From Ampullaceana balthica (taxonomy: Eukaryota; Mollusca; Gastropoda; Lymnaeidae), in contig CALYLW010000017.1 of assembly GCA_944989445.1 (NCBI GenBank), positions 1,622,001-1,686,000 on the forward strand: a DNA stretch of 64,000 nt. Reading direction: 5' to 3'. The position numbers were made by a program, and so were the translations under genes. Shown piece by piece: positions 1 through 11,933 of the stretch; position 1 is the first letter of the stretch, and each line of letters starts with the position of its first letter. Below the pieces are notes generated by a model. The model worked only from the letters and a program-made list of their open reading frames with translations, searched no databases and had not been told where the DNA came from.

Positions 1-254
1 CATTTCTTGATAACTTACGCCGACCGGCGTCTGATGGCCTACCGACCGGTACTTTGAGAAGCACTGATTTTTTAAAAAAATTCTTAAAAAATCATTAATT
101 ATATTGTAAGTGACCAAATATTTCAGTGGAAGTTTTATTTTAATTTACCATTTTGATGTGACGTCACATTTATTCAACCCCCCTCCCTCCCCCTCGTCAC
201 AAAAGTGTGACCCCCCTCCCCCCTATGTGCGTGACGTCATTTATGGACGGCCCC
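1..254 (-). mobile_element. Composite DNA-transposon-like repeat, partial copy
   Basis: Read on the minus strand this begins with GGGGCCGTCCATAAATGACG, passes through G-rich stretches and an 'AAACTTCCACTGAAATATT' block, and reaches CAGTGCTTCTCAAAGT near the window edge. The same blocks occur in the same order on the plus strand at 45758-46010, so they are one mobile unit rather than chance neighbours. The copy is cut by the window start. Class assignment is tentative: another copy of the GGGGCCGTCC terminus, at 11990-12206, has a TAA target duplication, which suits PIF/Harbinger. Confidence 0.6.
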
Positions 255-280
255 TTTTTAATTTATAAAAAGCTATAAAA

Positions 281-3087
281 AAAAAGTGTGAATTTTTAAT
301 TTTTGAGTGCTTATTCGCAAACGAGGAAGCATTGAGATATTAACTTTAAAATTAAATAAGATAAATTAACTAACAATAAATTGAATAACAATAAGGATTA
401 ACGATTTCAGGGTTTTATTCAATAAATCGTTGACTCTGGCAATACATTTAAATTGTAAAAAAAAGTACACATTATTTTGTTCACGTTTTTTAAATAATAG
501 AAAGAAATGTCGTGATCTCTTACCCTTAAAAAATATAAATATGCTGGGATAATTAATTTTGGCTTTGGGGGAAGGAATAATTAACATATAGATCTATAGG
601 AATTGAGATTTCTATTACTTGGGGTGAGGGTGTGGGAACCCCGACAAATTTATTAATATTATTAGTGCCGCGGTATGCCTACCACTACCAAGTGTAGATG
701 TTTAAATTTAAATGGAATTGTGGTTATATTTTAATTATTTCCATTAATATCAATAGTAATAGTGCATACAATCATCGTCAACACCTTTGCCTATATTCTA
801 TATCAATAAATTATTAAACTTAATTTTATTGTTTTACATTACCCAAGCGTGTCCATAAGTGATAAAATCTCATACTATATTTTTACACCAATGAATTATA
901 ATTCTTTTTAAAAGATTAACACATAAAAAGGTTGCTTATTGGGCATTCAAATAACATTTCATTGAAATCGAAAATGAAATAAGAATTTAAAATAAATAAT
1001 ATTTTAACGAATTTGGCCAGAAGTCGAATCACAAAAACTGGCCGAGAGCTACGCATGCGCTATTCTATTTTCGTAAAATTGCCGAAGTGGGCGAAAAAAA
1101 ATGCCATAGTTATTATTGAATTATTAAATATTTTAGCATTATAAAAAATTACTTTTTTTTACTTAAGTGGAAAATTCTAATTAGTTATTTATTTTCATTT
1201 TAAAAAAAGTAAAATTCAAGCAAGTATAATTGAATTGCATCACTTGGCATCTTGACTCTCTGATTTGTTTCATTGGCTTTAAGGTGTAATTTATGTGGCA
1301 ACCCTGCCTGATTTCCGTATCACGCTGGTCCTTTTGGTGTGGCCGCCTTCTTGTGTCACTTTGTCCACACAAATTTACTTGAACTTTTAGGAAAATCCTG
1401 GATAAGGTAAACAAAAATGACATAGTACGATGTTTCCTTTCCAAAATAATAAAATGTTTCAAGTTAAGACATATGGGAGTAGTATTAATAATTGAAGATG
1501 GGGATTTCTAATTTGAGTTTTTTTTTCAAAGTCGCAATGCTCAGCGAATGAAAGACTTCGCTCTTTGGCACGCCATTTTGCCTGGACCACCGCCCATTAC
1601 TTTCTTAAAATGAAACAAACCAGGAACGTTTTAGTTTCCTTTAGTACATGATTTGCCCATTGGTATATATAAATGCCAAATTGAATATTTTTACTTCAGA
1701 AATAAAAGTAATATATATTTTAAAATTTTTTTATTTGTAATAACTAATTATTGATATATTGATACTAAAACCAGACATGATCTATGCCTTTTATTTTACG
1801 CAGAGACATTTTTAAATTTCAAAATAGCCTATGCCTTATAGCCTATAGTTATAGATAATATAACTATAGTGTCTATAGTCTATAGTTATAATAAGATTAG
1901 TAATAGTAATATTATTATCATGAAATCATAGCTAGCTAATACTAATTACGATACTAATACTATTTTAGTATATAATATAGTATAGGCGTAGGACTGCGAT
2001 AAGTAAGCTTTTCAATAATACAAAATACATAAATTGTGTAATCAAAGTAATAAATTAATAAATGAAAGTGAAATCTTTACAAGTTATATAAATTAACTTT
2101 AAAAAATTCTACAGTAACAGTAAACCAGTAACCAACTTGAGTTTAAGTGTTACTTTTTACTTAGTAGTATTAGTAGTAATTATACTACTACTTGTACTTG
2201 TAGTACTAGAGTCAGAGTACTAGACTGATCATGATCAGAATTAGACTAATTACTTATAATTTTACTAATTAGTACTTATTAACTTATACTTGACTTATAT
2301 TTATATATTTTTATATGAGTTAATCAGTGACATTGTTAGTTTAGTATTATTAAAAAAGTACAGTATCAGTAAGCATACAATATTACAATATATTTATAAT
2401 ATTATATATTAAATTATTTTTATTTATATTATTTAATTATTTATTTATAATTACATATTTATATATTTAAATATATTTATTTATATTAGTTTTTAATAGT
2501 ATCAGTATAGTATAGCTGTCTAGCCATGTCCATTTTAATAGCCTACCCAAAAATATCAAGAAACAGTCTTACTCTTAGTATCTTAGACTTAACCAGTTAT
2601 ATTGCGACTATCGTATCAGTCATAAATTTGACTGTTATTAATTTTATTTGTATTAGAAAAATTAGGGCTTAGAAATCAGGCTTAGGTACTAGAGGCTATA
2701 GATTATTTTAAGTACGAGTATTAGTGAATCAACTGTAGCCCTACTGACATTTCTCTATGTAAGCTGTAAGCAAAAGTAACAAAATGAATGTTTAAAAAAA
2801 ACGTTTCGCCCTTTACATGAAAGAACAAAAAGATATGAGGTTAGATTGTATTAAAGTAATGTGGGCATATATTTTGGTTTATAAGCATAGGTATATGATA
2901 TAAGTATAAGAAGAGTTGTATGTATTTTTTTAAAATGCTATTTTATTTATGTTACATATTTTTCACACTCTTCTTAGGTAAACTGTCACCACCTGAAAAA
3001 AGGAGTTTTAACTGCATTTAATTGACTTGAAGCTGGATCTAATGTACTGACAAGCATAAATAACAGTCTTCAGTGCTGATTACAAAA
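281..3087. other. AT-rich 5' region of ZNF-A; no coding gene seen
   Basis: No convincing coding sequence. The stretch is strongly AT-rich, with runs of TAT/TTA and short self-complementary motifs around 1840-1990 and 2380-2500. It should hold the promoter and 5' UTR exon(s) of ZNF-A. A pyrimidine-rich tract ending in AG at 2976-2977 is a plausible splice acceptor for the 5' UTR portion of the coding exon. A CpG-containing patch lies at 1020-1090. Confidence 0.5.
1050..1062 (+). promoter_or_regulatory. NRF1-like motif, possible ZNF-A promoter element
   Basis: The palindromic TACGCATGCGCTA matches the NRF1/alpha-PAL consensus (GCGCATGCGC core). It lies in a small CpG patch about 1.9 kb before the proposed 5' UTR splice acceptor. 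Similar ATGCGC palindromes also occur inside repeats at about 25800 and 30240, so this one may not be functional. Confidence 0.25.
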
Positions 3088-5916
3088 ATGAATCCAGTAG
3101 GCACCAATAGCATTACTATTTGCTTACCTCCTTCACTTAGTCTATCAGAGATTAATGCAGACAACCTCAGAAATGTTGTGGAGGCAGCTTGTCAAAACTC
3201 ACATGAGGCTTTTGGACAGGATGGTGAAATTATCCTGTATGTTAAAGAGCAAGACATGGATTTGGATCAACAATATATTTATGAACCAGTCAGCCAGGCT
3301 TTGTTTCAAGAGAAAATTGATCAAGGAATGCTTGAGGATTCAATGGGGGGAGTCAGTGATTCTACATTAATCCAGCTCCATGAGTCTGGATTACTTCAAC
3401 AAGAGGCCATCATGATGCCAGTGCAAGACGCATTGTCTGAAACAGATGCTAATATGATTGAAGGGCATGAAATGGTTCAACAACTTGCCAATGTCCAGCA
3501 AAACAGTAGTATCCAACATGTCAATATCCAACAAATGAGCGCAGCTTCTCAGATCAGTAATGTCCTACAGGTTGGGATTACCCCTCAAGTTAATACTAAT
3601 CAACAAATCAATGAGTCGAATATGACACAAAATCAAGAGAAAAAATTTGTTTTTCCTACCTTAATAAAAACACCAACGCTGGTAAAAGAATCTAAATCAT
3701 CAATAACTAAGCTTCCTTTTCATAATGCAACGACCAAAAAAATGGTTTCACCCAAAGTGGAAATTGAACATGGGAAAGAAGAAGACGATGAAACAGGAAT
3801 GAAGTTTGATTATGAAAAACTAAAAAAACAGAAACTGACAGGACCTCAGGGATCCAAAATATTTGGTTGCAATGTTTGCTCATATAGATCTGCTACTAGA
3901 ACTCTTTTGAGGCAACATATGATTATTCATGCTGACAAAAAGTTTCAGTGCAAGGAATGTAAGTACAGATGCCACACAGCTAGTCACTTAAAACGTCACA
4001 TGTTCACCCATTCAGACAGCAAACCAATTCTTTGCTCACAGTGTGGTTACTCATGCACACAAAACTTTCAGATGAAGGCTCACCTCATACAGCATGAAAC
4101 AGACACCCCATTTGTTTGCAAAATATGCAATGCAGTATATAAGAAAGAAGAGAGCCTTAAGGTTCATATGTTAGGTCATGAAAATGTGACAAAGTTTCGA
4201 TGCACTCAATGTAACTATGCTGGAAATCGTTATGGGGATTTTAAAAGACATGTGCTTACGCACTCATCTGAAAAACCCTTGAAATGCACTATCTGCAGCT
4301 ACACATGTATTCGTCAGTGGAGACTGAAAGCACATATGAAGATCCATTCTCAAGATAAACCTCTCCTGCGTTGTGATGTATGTGAATTCACCTGCCTGAG
4401 TGCTCCACGACTTAAGGATCATAAGGTAATTCACACTAATGAGGGCATTCTTCGATGTGACGCGTGCCCATTTTTTTGCACTTCACCAGCAAGATTAAAA
4501 AGACATGTAAAAGTTCATTTAGCAACACCTCAGAAAACATACACAGGTACAACGTTCCCCCCAGCTTACCAACAAAAGTTAGAATTAGAGCAAGCTGAGG
4601 CAGAAGCTGAAGCTAATACACAAACAACATTTGTGAGTATTCCACCCTCTCAGACAATGGAAATGGAAGCGGATTGGGGTGCGGAACAGATGGATGAAGA
4701 TCAGTTCAATGCGTTTGCTGCCTTTGCTGGAAAAACCTCCGGGGAGACCTACACAATCACAACAACCGATGGAGGTCAGACCTATATTATACAAACAGAT
4801 TCTCCAGAACAATTTGCTCAGCAGCTAGCACAAGCACAGTTTGAGCAAGTACAGCAAATAGAAACACTTCAAGATCAAACACCCCATTATCATGAAATTC
4901 AGGATATCAAACCAAGTCCCTCAAAACTTCAGGCCATGTCAAGTTTTGAAGTTCCAGCTGAAAAGAAACCACCAATCAACCATTCAAAATCTAAGAGGTT
5001 TCACTGTGATCAGTGTGACTTTTCTTGTGACTACAAGTCAACTTTTTCTGCTCACCAAAAGAAACATTCTACTGTCAAGAAGTACAAATGTGCTCATTGT
5101 GACTACATGTGTAATGATACATCACGTATGAAAGATCATCTACTTTGCCATACAACTGAGAAGTTATTTACTTGTATGCTCTGTGACTTTTCTTGCAAGC
5201 GTAAAATGGGTCTTAAAGACCATATGAAAGTACATACAGGGGAAAAGCCCTACCAGTGCAAAGAGTGTGATTACACCTGCCGCTCATCCGAAGGCCTCAA
5301 ATCTCACATGTCAAAACACTATGGTGTTAAACCATATACTTGTGATGTTTGTGGGCAAGGTTGCTCATCGGCTTATCTTTTGAAAAAACACAAGTTTGTC
5401 CATGGTGAAAAGCCATTACAATGTAACTTCTGCGACTACAAATGTATTCAGAAAAAACAGCTGACCAATCACTTGCTTCAGCACAAATACCAGCATCCAT
5501 TCTGCTGCAGTTTATGCAGCGCCACTTATAAAAAGGAAGAGAGCTTGAAAATTCACATGATGTCCCACCAGAACATTCGAAAATTTGCTTGTAACTTGTG
5601 TAACTATGCTGGTAACAGATCAGCAGATTTCCGCCGACATATGCTAACCCATTCGACATCAAAACCTCTTCAGTGTCCACAGTGTCCATATTCTTGCATA
5701 CGACAGTCGCGTTTGAAGGCCCATATGTTAATCCATTCACAAGAGAAAAACTTGAACAGAAAACCTGGTCCTCTTCCCAAGGCTTACCGCTGTGCTTTCT
5801 GTGATTTTTCCTGCGCTCGTACTTCTAGGCTTAAATCTCATTTATCAAAGGTGCACCTTGATTTGCCGGAAAATGTCATTTTTAGCATAGACTTAAAACA
5901 GATAGAATCTCAATAG
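3088..5916 (+). CDS. ZNF-A: 18-finger C2H2 zinc-finger protein, ZFP64-like
   Basis: An intronless coding exon for 942 residues. The start is the ATG at 3088; the open frame extends five codons upstream only through a GTG. Residues 1-260 are a fingerless, Gln- and Asn-rich region. Fingers 1-8 span about 261-477. An acidic/Gln-rich linker with DGGQTYIIQT and repeated Gln-Ala follows. Fingers 9-18 span about 640-923, mostly as C-X2-C-X12-H-X3-H. Many fingers carry an extra Cys after the CxxC (as in CDFSC). Finger style and spacing resemble vertebrate ZFP64, but orthology is not shown. Fingers 3-6 and 14-17 are clearly related, so the two arrays share a duplicated module. Expected role: nuclear DNA-binding regulator; targets unknown. 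The region from residue ~232 to the stop, and the 3' flank, are nearly repeated in ZNF-B. Confidence 0.9.
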   Translation: MNPVGTNSITICLPPSLSLSEINADNLRNVVEAACQNSHEAFGQDGEIILYVKEQDMDLDQQYIYEPVSQALFQEKIDQGMLEDSMGGVSDSTLIQLHESGLLQQEAIMMPVQDALSETDANMIEGHEMVQQLANVQQNSSIQHVNIQQMSAASQISNVLQVGITPQVNTNQQINESNMTQNQEKKFVFPTLIKTPTLVKESKSSITKLPFHNATTKKMVSPKVEIEHGKEEDDETGMKFDYEKLKKQKLTGPQGSKIFGCNVCSYRSATRTLLRQHMIIHADKKFQCKECKYRCHTASHLKRHMFTHSDSKPILCSQCGYSCTQNFQMKAHLIQHETDTPFVCKICNAVYKKEESLKVHMLGHENVTKFRCTQCNYAGNRYGDFKRHVLTHSSEKPLKCTICSYTCIRQWRLKAHMKIHSQDKPLLRCDVCEFTCLSAPRLKDHKVIHTNEGILRCDACPFFCTSPARLKRHVKVHLATPQKTYTGTTFPPAYQQKLELEQAEAEAEANTQTTFVSIPPSQTMEMEADWGAEQMDEDQFNAFAAFAGKTSGETYTITTTDGGQTYIIQTDSPEQFAQQLAQAQFEQVQQIETLQDQTPHYHEIQDIKPSPSKLQAMSSFEVPAEKKPPINHSKSKRFHCDQCDFSCDYKSTFSAHQKKHSTVKKYKCAHCDYMCNDTSRMKDHLLCHTTEKLFTCMLCDFSCKRKMGLKDHMKVHTGEKPYQCKECDYTCRSSEGLKSHMSKHYGVKPYTCDVCGQGCSSAYLLKKHKFVHGEKPLQCNFCDYKCIQKKQLTNHLLQHKYQHPFCCSLCSATYKKEESLKIHMMSHQNIRKFACNLCNYAGNRSADFRRHMLTHSTSKPLQCPQCPYSCIRQSRLKAHMLIHSQEKNLNRKPGPLPKAYRCAFCDFSCARTSRLKSHLSKVHLDLPENVIFSIDLKQIESQ

Positions 5917-8802
5917 TTTTTATTTTTATCCTTTAGGCCTAATTAAATTGAAGCCCTAGTACTAGTGGAATTGCTAATGTTTAGCCATAGTTTACATTCA
6001 TTTTTGCATCAAACCAAATTTTCTAAAATTAAAATAAAAGCATTGAAAGGCTGAAGTAAAAAATGTGTTTTATTTGGCTGACAAGATAGTGCCTCAGACT
6101 TCATTTAGTAATACATATATTTTGTTTTAGAAAATTATTTCAGTTGAAGTTTCAAATTTAAAAGATTTGTCTTTCTACCAAAGGTGTTGTGTATGTTATT
6201 TTACTAATTTTCAATTACATGTACATTGTACTTATACTTATAGTATTGTATCTAGAGAAAATTTAATTAAAAGATATAATTTCATAGCAGGATAAAGTTT
6301 CTAACTGCATCAAATCAGTTGCAAGACCTATATTAATAAACAAATTATCACAGTGTTTCGACTCTCTAAATATTTTGTTTCATCTTGGTATTATTAGTGA
6401 TATGTGACTCATGAAACATGACCTTGTCTTAAAGTTGTTTCTCGGAGTCTTAAAAAACCTGAAAAAGCGACTTCCATCAATAACTTCATCACACTTTAGG
6501 TTTTAGGAAGAAATTTAAAACTTGCATTTTGCTGAAAATTGTTTAAGAGGATGGTGCTCTTAAATCAATACCTTCTTTCTCTTAGTCTCAGACTTCAAGT
6601 AGTTAACCAATCTTTTTTTCTTTTCTTCAGAAAATTTTTGTTATTTAAAGCATTATTTTTTAACTAAGCAGCAGTGGTTTTAGATTGAATGTCAATCATC
6701 TTTTGATCTACCTTACCTTTTTAGATTACAAAGTATTAATGTAAAATTAGTGTAAAATGTTAAATTTCTTCAGCAACATTTTTTTTTGAAAAAGTTTTCC
6801 AGCCTCATTAATTAAAATATTATTTTAAAAGCCCTACAAATGTGTGTTTTGTTAATGGTTCTAAATTTTTGTACTCTTCATATTTTCCCAAACCAACTTT
6901 GGTACTAATAAATTTGTCAAAATATTTGTGACATCCAAACATCATGTCACGCATAACCTATTTTAGTTCTTAAATAATTGAGCACTAGATTTATTGCAAA
7001 ATTTGTTTGTTTTTTTAAAATTCATCTATTTAACTAAACATCCTTTTTCTAATTCATTGGAAAGATTTTATCAGAATATAATTAAATTTTTTAAAAAGTT
7101 TGATGAGAATGCCAAACATTTATGTTGGTCTAATTGTTTCTTAGCTTTTTGAATTTACAGACACCAAAATAATTAAGATATACAAGATCCTCCTGTTTCA
7201 TTTTTTCCTTATATTATATATGCCATTTTTGATGCTGTAAAATCTTGAAACTGGCTGTCATTGAAATCTTTATGGCTTGTTAAATTAAATGCTAATTAAA
7301 TAACAATCCTTTTGAAATACACTTGCAGTTCATGCAGCAAATTTTTGTGTATAAATTTGATACTGTGCTCTTCTTTGTCTAGATTGCTAGAAGTTATAAA
7401 TGATATTATCTATACATCTATGTCATGCAATTTTGAAAACCAATTGTTTTACTTGTAAATCTGCTTCCCTTCATGCTGTTTCCATGTGAGATATTGAATC
7501 ATTAACTTTCCTTAAATTCCAATACCAGTAAAACAAAAAGTGAAAAAGTAAAGTCTCCTTTTCAGACCATGATGGCCTACAGGGGGGCAAGTGAATTAGC
7601 GTTCAAAAGTTTTCTTAGCCATGGCTTAAGAGCAAGGGATTGTGTGTCTAGCCTTTACTTTTCCCAACTGGTATATATTTCAATCTCAAAATTTTAGCTC
7701 ATCAAAACTGGAGTTGAAGATGTACCCAAGTGAAGATGAATTTGGTAGCTTGGATTTATTTTTTGGACTTTGTAGATTACTGTCTTGCTATAAGGGAGTA
7801 AAGATGTAAATGTTACTTTATTGATTTCTTCTACTCTTGATTTCCAAGTTTTCTTTAACTTTAAGACTTAAGTTATTAAAACACATTTTTCAATCAGTTA
7901 TTAATGGATTTGTTTGATTTTTTTCCCCGGCGTTTTGGCTTATGTACATGTTGATATTTATTTCTCCATTGAAACGTGACAATCATGGGCATCCCCAGAT
8001 GTTTTTTTTTGTTTTTTTGTAAAGGAAAGGGTTGTGGGGGGGATGTTTTAAATAAAATCTGTTTGAACATGGCATGATCTCTGTTATGGCTGCCAATGTG
8101 CGAGCACCTTGCCACCTCTGGCAATCAGTCGGTCTTGTTTGGATACTTGAACCACTGGTCCGTCCGCCAGTGCTTTGGGTAGTATTTAAAATATCAGTGA
8201 CATGTTTTTTTAAGGCTTGTTTTTAGCTGCCCAGGATACCATCACTTTTAGCTCTCTCTGTAACTGAATGTTCAAATATATTTTTTAAAACAATTAAAAA
8301 TTGATATACGTAATTACAAGTAACAAATTTTAATGCAGAAAAAAAGCCTGATGCCTGATAAACAATCATCACTGGTTGTTATAAATGAATTCCTGCTTCA
8401 ACCCACCTTTGTGTACACGACTGGTTATTGGTACAACCTTTGCAATCTGGAAAGCCATTAATACTGACGAATTCTGTGTAGCTTTAATTACCTTAAACTT
8501 CACTTAAGGTCATGCCCATTGGTCATCCCATCGAGCTTGCTGTTCATAAATGTATCATACCAACTTAGACTTTCTTCCAGAAAATTGTCAATTTTGTACA
8601 GATCTAATACTCCTATCACATGGTTTTAAAATGTATTTCTGATTAGATTGACTATTCTATAAAGTAAAGGGTTAACTATATGTAGGTTAGTTTTCTTCAT
8701 TAACACAACTCTGTAACGTTGATAGGCCTACCAGTGTATCCAGATTTGAAATACACAATGGTACTAGACAATAAAATATTGTTCAGAATCTTCAATGTGA
8801 GA
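5917..8802. other. 3' flank of ZNF-A, duplicated after ZNF-B
   Basis: No gene seen. The segments 5917-6120 and 7330-8610 align by eye with 35665-35880 and 36003-37290 downstream of ZNF-B, with scattered substitutions and small indels. The block 6120-7330 has no counterpart there, where a short piece of a dispersed repeat (35930-36003) sits instead. The short minus-strand open frame near 7894-8124 also lies in this shared DNA and is not a gene. Confidence 0.75.
6033..6038 (+). other. Polyadenylation signal of ZNF-A
   Basis: AATAAA lies 117 nt after the stop codon, within a 3' UTR that is conserved in ZNF-B. The homologous hexamer downstream of ZNF-B reads AATGAA. Confidence 0.55.
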
Positions 8803-8810
8803 TGTCTTAA

Positions 8811-10914
8811 CAGGGGCGCCCGCAGCGTGACGCACTGGACGCACGTGCGTCCACTAAAATTTACAAAATTAATATTTGTTTATAAAAGTCAATTAGCGCC
8901 TTACCGCTGCACCACGGAGCTCAATTATTAAATTAATTATTAAAAGCAAATAACAAAATTAAAAATATCAAAATTAAGAGTTCCCCTCACCCCTCACCCC
9001 TGGCTTGTGAGAATGTGAGTGACCGTTAGAAACTTGTTTTATTTAGTATTTATTACTTTTACATCTCTATTGTAAGACGTGTGCATGTCCCCGGGCGGCC
9101 ATATTTGTTTACGTTCAAGCCGTTCTTCAAGTAGTCAAGTAACCGTTGCAGTATTCTTGTATTTCTTCAATTTTTAATAATGGGTGACTGTAATAAAGGT
9201 GAGACCGGCGAAAAATCATCTCCTAAAAAGAAACTGTGTATTACATCATTCTTTAAAAAAAATTGCAACGCCCGGTTTATCAGCAACATATCAACGTCAT
9301 CAATAAATGTGCCACAGGTGCAAGATGCTGCCAAAAATACTCCTGCAATTACATTATTATTGGATAACCACATATCCAGTGTGTCCTCAAATTCTAGTGA
9401 ATCCGAATCTGATTCAGAATCATCATTATGTGACACATTGACATCATCAGCCGCAAAGAAAGTCACAGGCATTTAAAGTATCTGTTCGGCTGTATTTTAC
9501 GATATTGGTGAGGTCAACTTTAACCAACCATTACCTGAATCAGTAAAGAAATCACTGCTTTTGGAAAAGTTTCAACCATCTAAGAACTGCAAAGGGCTTT
9601 TGAAGACAGTTGGGAATAAACAACGCCGTGTGCTTAGTTCTATGTTTAACTCAAATGTGTCCGTTTATGAGTTACGGTGTCAAAGTGGATGGTGTTTTCT
9701 GTGCTGCCTGCTCAGTATTTGCTTCAAGTACGACATGCGCTTTTATACGCGAGCCGCATTCAGACTGGAGTAGCATAGACCGACATGCACAACGTCATAT
9801 AAAATCCTTGACACATCTTAGCTCTATACAAGAAGCATATGCATTTATAAGTGAATGCGAAGGTAAATCAGTCTCCGTGAAACAGCAGCTATCTCAAGCG
9901 TACAATGACAAAGTCCAAAGGAACACAGCTGCTCTACAATCCATTATTAAAACTTTAATACTGTGTGGACAGCAAAACATACCAATGCGCGGAAAATCAG
10001 ATGATCGGAGCCATTTTATGGCTCTTCTTAATTTCAAAGCTGAGCACGATCTTGCTCTTAGTGAGCATCTACGCATCGTGTCAGGTAATTCAAAATACAT
10101 CAGTCATAGAATACAAAACGAGCTGGTTGCTCTGTACGGAAACCAGATTTGAGACAAGATCGTCAAGGAATGCATCGCTGCAAAATACTTCAGCATCATT
10201 GTTGACGAAACTACTGATGTCTCAGTCAAGGAGCAAGTGAGTGTGAATCTTCTTTTTGTCACATTTGATGCAAAACGACATGATGTTCAAACTTTCTGCG
10301 CGTGAAGGAGAAGTCAGCAACACTGCCGTGTCTTTGCAAGACTGTTTTTTACTCACGAAGGATTTATACCCAAATTTGCACACTGTTTTTCATGTACTTT
10401 TATCGATGCCTGTTACATCCGCCACAGCTGAACGCAGCTTCTCAGCGTTCTGTCGTCTCAATAGTTATATGCTTTCAACAATGGGATCAGAACGACTATC
10501 AGCTCTGGCGCTGCTGCATATTCACACTGACATATTTCCTGACGTCACTAGAGTCATAAAAGACTTCGATGCCACAGGACATCGTAGAATTGTGTTTGCC
10601 TTTGACAATAATGACTCATTTGCCAAGCAACGTGTTTACGTAAGGTATATGACGGTAAATATACTTAGGCTAGATTATGTTTGTAGCCCGTTCTTTGCGT
10701 AAAATGTTTGAAATATTGGTGAAATAGAAAAAATGATTAAAAATATGACTGTTTTGCTTTATGTTTTGCTGGAGCACTTTTGCTAATATGAGACATATGA
10801 GTCATGGCATGTGGTGAAATTTATTTGGCAGTATATGATTAAGAAGGGTTGATCAATGACGATAGGAGACGGGAAGTTGTGCGTCCATTTTTTTCAAGGC
10901 TGTGGGCGCCGCTG
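8811..10914 (+). mobile_element. hAT DNA transposon, internally deleted, with perfect TSD
   Basis: The ends are CAGGGGCGCCCGCAG and, inverted, CAGCGGCGCCCACAG (13 of 15 match). The element is flanked by identical 8-bp duplications TGTCTTAA at 8803-8810 and 10915-10922, the hAT hallmark. It carries the remains of a transposase gene (9180-10700). It interrupts the ZNF-A 3' flank: paralogous sequence resumes at about 11390. It is therefore absent from the ZNF-B copy of the flank. Confidence 0.9.
9180..10700 (+). pseudogene. hAT transposase remnant
   Basis: The reading starts at the ATG at 9180 with a Ser/Asp-rich N-terminus of 98 codons and then hits a stop. Related reading continues in shifted frames: a TTF-type-finger-like stretch with DGVFCAACSVFAS, then helices ending in VALYGNQI followed by an in-frame stop at 10150. 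After it comes IIVDETTDVSVKEQ, matching the first catalytic Asp region of hAT transposases. The sequence then jumps directly to the C-terminal dimerisation domain (SATAERSFSAF and LALLHIHTDI, about 10410-10535), so most of the catalytic core is deleted. It cannot encode an active transposase. Confidence 0.85.
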
Positions 10915-10922
10915 TGTCTTAA

Positions 10923-11500
10923 CTTCTTAAGTCGATTAAGCTGCATACCAGCCTTGGCGATGGAGGTTTCAGATCTACTCCAATATCTACCAGACTTTTA
11001 GCTTCTGTAAAAAAAATTTTTTTTTAAAGTCGTATCTTACATTGGTTATTTCTGCAGTCAAGTTATCTTGGATTGTTGAGCTCTTTCCAAGCAATTCAAA
11101 GTTATTGCCTTCAGTGTTTGTGAAAACAATTTTTTAAATGAATAAAAACCAAAGACATAAAAAATGTGGGCGAGAATCATATACATGTAGTATATTTTAT
11201 ATAGTCACACAGCTACTGCTATACATTGTTTTTTATATTTTTTTTTATTGCCCGATTCAGTCAATATTCTCAGTTCTTCAGTTCTACAATTTCTTTAAAA
11301 TGTTCGCCAAACAAACGAATATATTCACACACATCAATAATTGAAAATTTTGTATTAATTTTGTCGATGTCCGCATCCGAACTTTTTTTTAAATAAAGGA
11401 CTTTATTGTTCCTATGACATCAGCATGATCGAGATCTTCTAAACTAAACTTAATTGGATTACATAAAATAAGATTCAGCTCCATGGAAAATCATTAGTGA
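10923..11500. other. Intergenic; contains outer limit of ZNF-A/ZNF-B shared flank
   Basis: No gene seen. About 11390-11480 ('CCTATGACATCAGCATGATC') matches 37310-37410 downstream of ZNF-B. This shows that the duplicated 3' flank continues past the hAT insertion. Confidence 0.6.
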
Positions 11501-11650
11501 GCCGGCACTTCCACCCTGATGTATTATTCTGTGTTAAGCACTCGGTCTGCTAGCGTATTGTTTTCGTGTGTGATCAACCGTTTTTACAAATTTTGTATTC
11601 AGACAGTATTCGTAATTTTTTATGTGCAAAGTGTAATAACCTGTGCTAAA

Positions 11651-11925
11651 ATGTCTTCGAAAAAAACAACACAAGAAGACAATCATAACAGGAGAAAAAA
11701 AACATCATTTAAATGAAACGAAAAACCATTGAAAAGCGAGAACAAGGTGGCTAATCTAGCGCGCAACTACAATCGGCCAAAATCAACGATCTGCACTATT
11801 CTCAAGAAAAAATTAAGGAGATGGATGCTTTAAATGGAGTGTCAAGAATGTATACGAAACGGTTACGACACATCTTCGTCAAATTTTGAAGCGTCGGCAA
11901 AAACAAATGTCTTTAACAGTTTTCT
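11651..11925 (+). pseudogene. pogo/Tigger transposase N-terminal fragment
   Basis: Joining frames across small indels gives MSSKK, then KRKTIEKREQGG, VANLARNYNRPKSTICTIL and THLRQILKRRQKQM. This is the CENP-B/pogo-type helix-turn-helix of Tigger transposases. Stops and frameshifts separate the blocks. The gene is interrupted by a dispersed repeat inserted at about 11934. A pogo-like right end ('GAGTGGTTTGACTGTA') appears at about 12830-12846. Confidence 0.7.
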
Positions 11926-11933
11926 AGGTAATT

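Noticed and set aside
3073..3087. Five-codon N-terminal extension of ZNF-A
   Set aside because: It starts with GTG; the first ATG is at 3088.
5327..5740. 137-codon antisense frame, with a matching one at 35075-35488
   Set aside because: Both lie opposite the finger region of ZNF-A and ZNF-B; their similarity only reflects the gene duplication. Regular Cys/His codons leave the antisense frame open.
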